Origin: Bactericera cockerelli
Lineage: Eukaryota; Arthropoda; Insecta; Hemiptera; Triozidae
Direction of reading: 5' to 3'
Assembly (NCBI GenBank): GCA_024516035.1
Contig: CM044963.1
Span: 23,067,676-23,131,675, forward strand
Length of the DNA stretch: 64,000 nt
Positions within the stretch are counted from its first letter, which is position 1, and the number at the start of each line of letters is the position of its first letter. Under the pieces are notes generated by a model. The model saw nothing but the letters and a program-made list of their open reading frames with translations. It searched no databases and was not told the origin of the DNA. Shown here in pieces: positions 61,276 to 64,000 of this stretch. A program made the position numbers and the translations under genes.

Positions 61276-61393
61276 TTCCTAGCTTCAATGTTCAAGTTCT
61301 TATCGTTAAATAATTAATTAGTTTCATAAAAACTAATGAACTTTTATTCTAATAAAGTAGAATAAGATAAATTTTACTCACAAAACTTAACTC
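61276..61393 (-). other. Element leader before gag
   Basis: AT-rich leader between the nested SINE and the gag ATG. No upstream ATG frame of note. Confidence 0.5.
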
Positions 61394-61605
61394 AGTGTCC
61401 CGGTAGCTCAGTGGTAAAGGCGGCACTCTGTGAATCCAGAGATTCCAGATGTCGTGGGTTCGAAACCCAGCCGGGACATGACAAGTTATCCTCCCATTTG
61501 GGATTTTTACCACATAATAATATGTCTTGGGCTTACTGCTGGAATAATGGGACTTTAGTAGTCTCAATCGGGCAGTATAAATAAGGCGATATTATTATTA
61601 ACGAA
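61394..61605 (+). mobile_element. SE SINE nested in the LTR-element leader
   Basis: Full SE copy: TGTCCCGGTAGCTCAGTGGT, GGGTTCGAAACCCAGCCGGG, TATCCTCCCATTTGGGATTT, CAGTATAAATAAGGCGATAT. The acceptor stem TGTCCCGG/CCGGGACA pairs perfectly. Orientation is opposite to the LTR element. Confidence 0.9.
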
Positions 61606-61620
61606 AAGAAAAAGACACTA

Positions 61621-61637
61621 TCCCACTTCTGACACCA
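61621..61637 (-). promoter_or_regulatory. Primer binding site, tRNA-Leu type
   Basis: Minus strand TGGTGTCAGAAGTGGGA starts at the base next to the 5' LTR and is complementary to the 3' end expected of a leucine tRNA. Confidence 0.85.
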
Positions 61638-61851
61638 TGTTTAGGAAAATGAAAGAAATACTCTCGAGTAATTTATAATAATAAAAAGATCGATCAATGA
61701 CCGTTGTATGGTTTATTCAGATCAGATTACAAGACTGGCAAGACCCATCACTTTACATGAGAGGTCGGCCTAGAGACAATCAAGGTTACATAACTTGTAT
61801 ACCTACATAGATACATACATAATATAAGATAGATAGGTAGGTACCTTAACA
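61638..61851 (-). repeat. 5' LTR
   Basis: Same 214 bp as the 3' LTR with no difference found by eye. Would contain promoter and poly(A) signal; ATAATAATAAAAAG lies near the left edge in plus view. Confidence 0.95.
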
Positions 61852-61856
61852 AACAG

Positions 61857-61945
61857 CATTTTTTTTATATGTTTATTTTTTCTTAATTTTATACTGTAAA
61901 TATTATACTTTGTCCTCCTTAAAAAAGATAAAAATAATAAAGACG
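61857..61945 (+). mobile_element. RTE-like LINE 3' UTR, continued
   Basis: After the target duplication the LINE resumes with CATTTTTTTTATATGTTTAT and ends at AAAAATAATAAAGACGATTG. Confidence 0.55.
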
Positions 61946-61982
61946 ATTGTGAATCCCTTATTTGACCACTAGAGATGTTTCA

Positions 61983-62022
<40 letters not shown>

Positions 62023-62197
62023 CAGCAACCTGAAAAGTATTATTAGGTTTCATCATTCAGTATTCTGGAGGGTGGTTCCTATAAGAAAATTAGAGGCAAT
62101 TACTGAAAAACTTATAATTAAACTATTCGAATATTTCTTTATTGCTTTCTGTTAAAAAGAAAGAACCTATATAGAAAGTATTGTTTTCGGTCAATAT

Positions 62198-62310
62198 GGG
62201 CCAAATTATGAAACAGGATTAATGTTTCCTAGAGTTACACCCTAAACGGCCTAAACCAATCTGAGCCCGATTTGACAATTATCTTAACTTCTTGCTTTAT
62301 GATCCGGGCC
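62198..62310. mobile_element. Family K MITE, complete short copy
   Basis: GGGCCAAATTATGAAACAGG at left, TTGCTTTATGATCCGGGCC at right (imperfect inverted ends), 113 bp. Confidence 0.55.
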
Positions 62311-62828
62311 TATCACCCTTGATGTAGTTTTAGAAACTTTTATGTCTAATTCTCTAGAGGTTCTAGTAAGTAATAATGTATGTAAATTTAGAAAATTAAA
62401 ACAGGGCATTATACTCATTACTCATTAGCAATCTGTGATGAAAAGTTTAGTGTAGTATAACATGTTTTTAGCAACATTTGCTCGTAGCACAATGAAACCA
62501 ATGAGTGAGAAGTCAAACAACAGATGGGGAGAGGGGGCATGGAAAGTCCAGGGTTTTCCAACTTTCAATCTGAAAATGGCGTTACAGAGTATATTATTTT
62601 CAATTTGAAAAGAAATTTCAATATCTTTTAGGTACAGCCCTGACGATTTGGTCTTCAATAACCAATACAGATAATCATAATTACGGATTATTCACTAGAG
62701 AAAAGTATATTTGGAATTTTTAAAAATCCTTTCTTAGTACCCACCTAACTGAAAAAAGGAGATTTGTGTCAAAGTAAGAGTTATTTGGACTAGTAGCCGT
62801 TTCGGAGTTCTGTTGATTTGATTGAATT
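62311..62828. other. No recognised feature
   Basis: Unassigned AT-rich sequence. Confidence 0.35.
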
Positions 62829-62831
62829 TTT

Positions 62832-63485
62832 TACTTTCCTTATCCTATAATAAGGAAAGTATTGGATTCGTCGAAAATTTGACCTACCCAGTTTTTCACA
62901 TTTCTGGACGAATTATATCCTCAGGATACCAAAAAAGTTGTTTTCAGCCATTGGTCCGTGCGTCTGTCTGTCTGTCTGTCTGTGTGTGTGTAAACAGTAT
63001 ATCTCGAGAACGGTAAGAGCTAGAGACTTGAAATTTGGTATGCTAATTATAATTATACACCAGACGAACCACGAAACTTTTGGTTGCAATCGGCCGCAGA
63101 CTGCGGCCGCAGGACCGCAAATATTGGCCGCAAGTGCCGCTTCTTTGAATTGGTTAAAGATACAAAAAAATATTAGAGAACAATTATGTCTTAGATTAAA
63201 AAAATAATAGGGGTCTCTTCTGATCATTTTTTTGATATCTTGAACTTTTTGGACCTCGGCCCCAATTTACCGGTATTTTGGGGGGGACCCGCTTTGATTA
63301 ACTTTTTTATTATTTATCGTAGATGGGGGTTGTGACATATCAAATCCAATGATTTTGAGGTGCTGATTACGAATTTGATATTTATTTTTAGCTAAATGTT
63401 ACCTTTGAGTCACCAGTGGCTTTTGGTCCTGTTCCAATTCCTTATAATTATGATAAGGAAAGTCGTGTGATGTTTACACCAGATT
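62832..63485 (+). repeat. Family A, full copy
   Basis: Starts with hairpin TACTTTCCTTAT...ATAAGGAAAGTA and ends after a second hairpin, CCTTATAATTATGATAAGG, and AGTCGTGTGATGTTTACACC. The best reference for the family: two hairpin-capped ends, about 650 bp, no ORF. Confidence 0.75.
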
Positions 63486-63497
63486 TTTTTTTTTTTC

Positions 63498-63712
63498 AAC
63501 GTTGCTTTCAACTGCATGGTCAATGGTCATATCGTGACGGGGTTGTTACCCTCTTTATCACAGGACACTCACAAACCTACTACTCACATTAACCTCACTC
63601 AGTCTGGGCTGGAATGCCAGTATCATGAAGTTCACCCCGCTAGACGTTACTCAACTTCGGTGATCCTACGAGATGTTTCTCGTAGTTGCATTCAACGCGC
63701 CATCGACGCTGG
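63498..63712 (-). mobile_element. S5 SINE, diverged
   Basis: Minus strand: CCAGCGTCGATGGCGCGTTG, ACCGAAGTTGAGTAACGTC, then the core. The box C half of the 5S head is deleted. 3' end AGTTGAAAGCAACGTTG. Confidence 0.8.
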
Positions 63713-63792
63713 AATGAATGAATGAGACTGTTAATGGATTTTATATATGTACTTCTGTTCTTTTATATTTATTCTAGGTTAATTTATCAAGT

Positions 63793-63862
63793 AACCGACC
63801 TCAGTAGTAAAACCTAATAGCCAGTAGAGTCGTAACCTTGAGGTCGGTGTTAAAACTTTGTA
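63793..63862 (+). mobile_element. SC head, decayed
   Basis: ACCGACCTCAGTAGTAAAAC and CGTAACCTTGAGGTCGGTG, with the middle of the head replaced. Confidence 0.5.
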
Positions 63863-64000
63863 AGAAATAGGATTAATTCATTTTAGGTATCATTTTATCG
63901 ATCAATCTTTTGATAATTATAACTTTCTACCCTTTTAAAACTTTCTAAAATGCTTTTCAAAAGCATTGCTAATCATTGCAATCTTCAATGATCATATAGG

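Larger units (their letters stand above)
56637..61851 (-). mobile_element. Complete Ty3/gypsy LTR retrotransposon, 5215 bp
   Basis: Two 214-bp LTRs that look identical base for base, TG...CA ends, 5-bp target duplication AACAG (56632-56636 and 61852-61856), a tRNA-Leu-type primer site and a poly(A)-rich polypurine tract. Gag, protease, RT, RNase H and integrase are all present in order on the minus strand, but the frame is broken three times in the RT region. No env-like frame. An SE SINE lies in the leader. Confidence 0.95.

Overview
This window looks like nuclear DNA from an animal, most likely an insect and possibly a hemipteran (inference). Evidence: it is AT-rich, has introns with GT/AG borders, animal-type non-LTR retrotransposons, a Ty3/gypsy LTR element primed by a leucine tRNA, Helitrons, many RNA polymerase III-type SINEs, and long microsatellites. 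I see no bacterial operons, CRISPR array or phage genes.

Most of the window is transposable elements, often nested. At least eight SINE families recur. One has a full-length 121-nt 5S rRNA-like head (called S5 here). The others have tRNA-like heads (called SB, SC, SD, SE, SF, SG and SH). S5 and SB share one body. Non-LTR retrotransposons appear as two eroded RT/RNase H copies (2.75-4.06 kb and 12.3-13.35 kb), an RTE-like C-terminus (56.4 kb) and several short 3' tails. DNA elements include three Helitrons, three short TTAA-flanked elements, a TTA-flanked pair, several foldback elements and a recurring 0.5-0.65 kb repeat carrying TTTCCTTAT hairpins (family A).

Layout. 0-5.3 kb: Helitron, SINEs, family A copy, LINE fragment, and a 45-bp minisatellite inside a foldback framed by TTCCGTCCC/GGGACGGAA. 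5.7-7.9 kb: a composite inverted duplication with two copies of a small conserved reading frame; a third copy lies at 15.6 kb. 8.3-11.2 kb: a possible host terminal exon and a decayed 2.2-kb DNA element whose coding remnant carries two stacked MITEs. 12-39 kb: LINE, SINEs, MITEs, and four tandem arrays (dinucleotide repeats at 17.4 and 29.1 kb, CTT-rich at 31 kb, a ~150-bp unit at 32.4 kb, a 22-bp unit at 34.8 kb). 39.5-42.3 kb: the only convincing host gene, four exons encoding a 462-residue coiled-coil protein. 43-56 kb: SINEs, foldbacks and a 548-bp internally deleted LTR element. 56.6-61.9 kb: a 5.2-kb Ty3/gypsy element with apparently identical LTRs, target duplication, primer site and polypurine tract, but a pol frame broken in three places. 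62-64 kb: more family A and SINEs.

There is no pathway-like gene cooperation here. The biology is element colonisation: SINEs carry the Pol III promoter motifs, while LINEs, Helitrons and DNA transposons elsewhere must supply the enzymes. All element classes and exon structures were read by eye from sequence; no database search was run.
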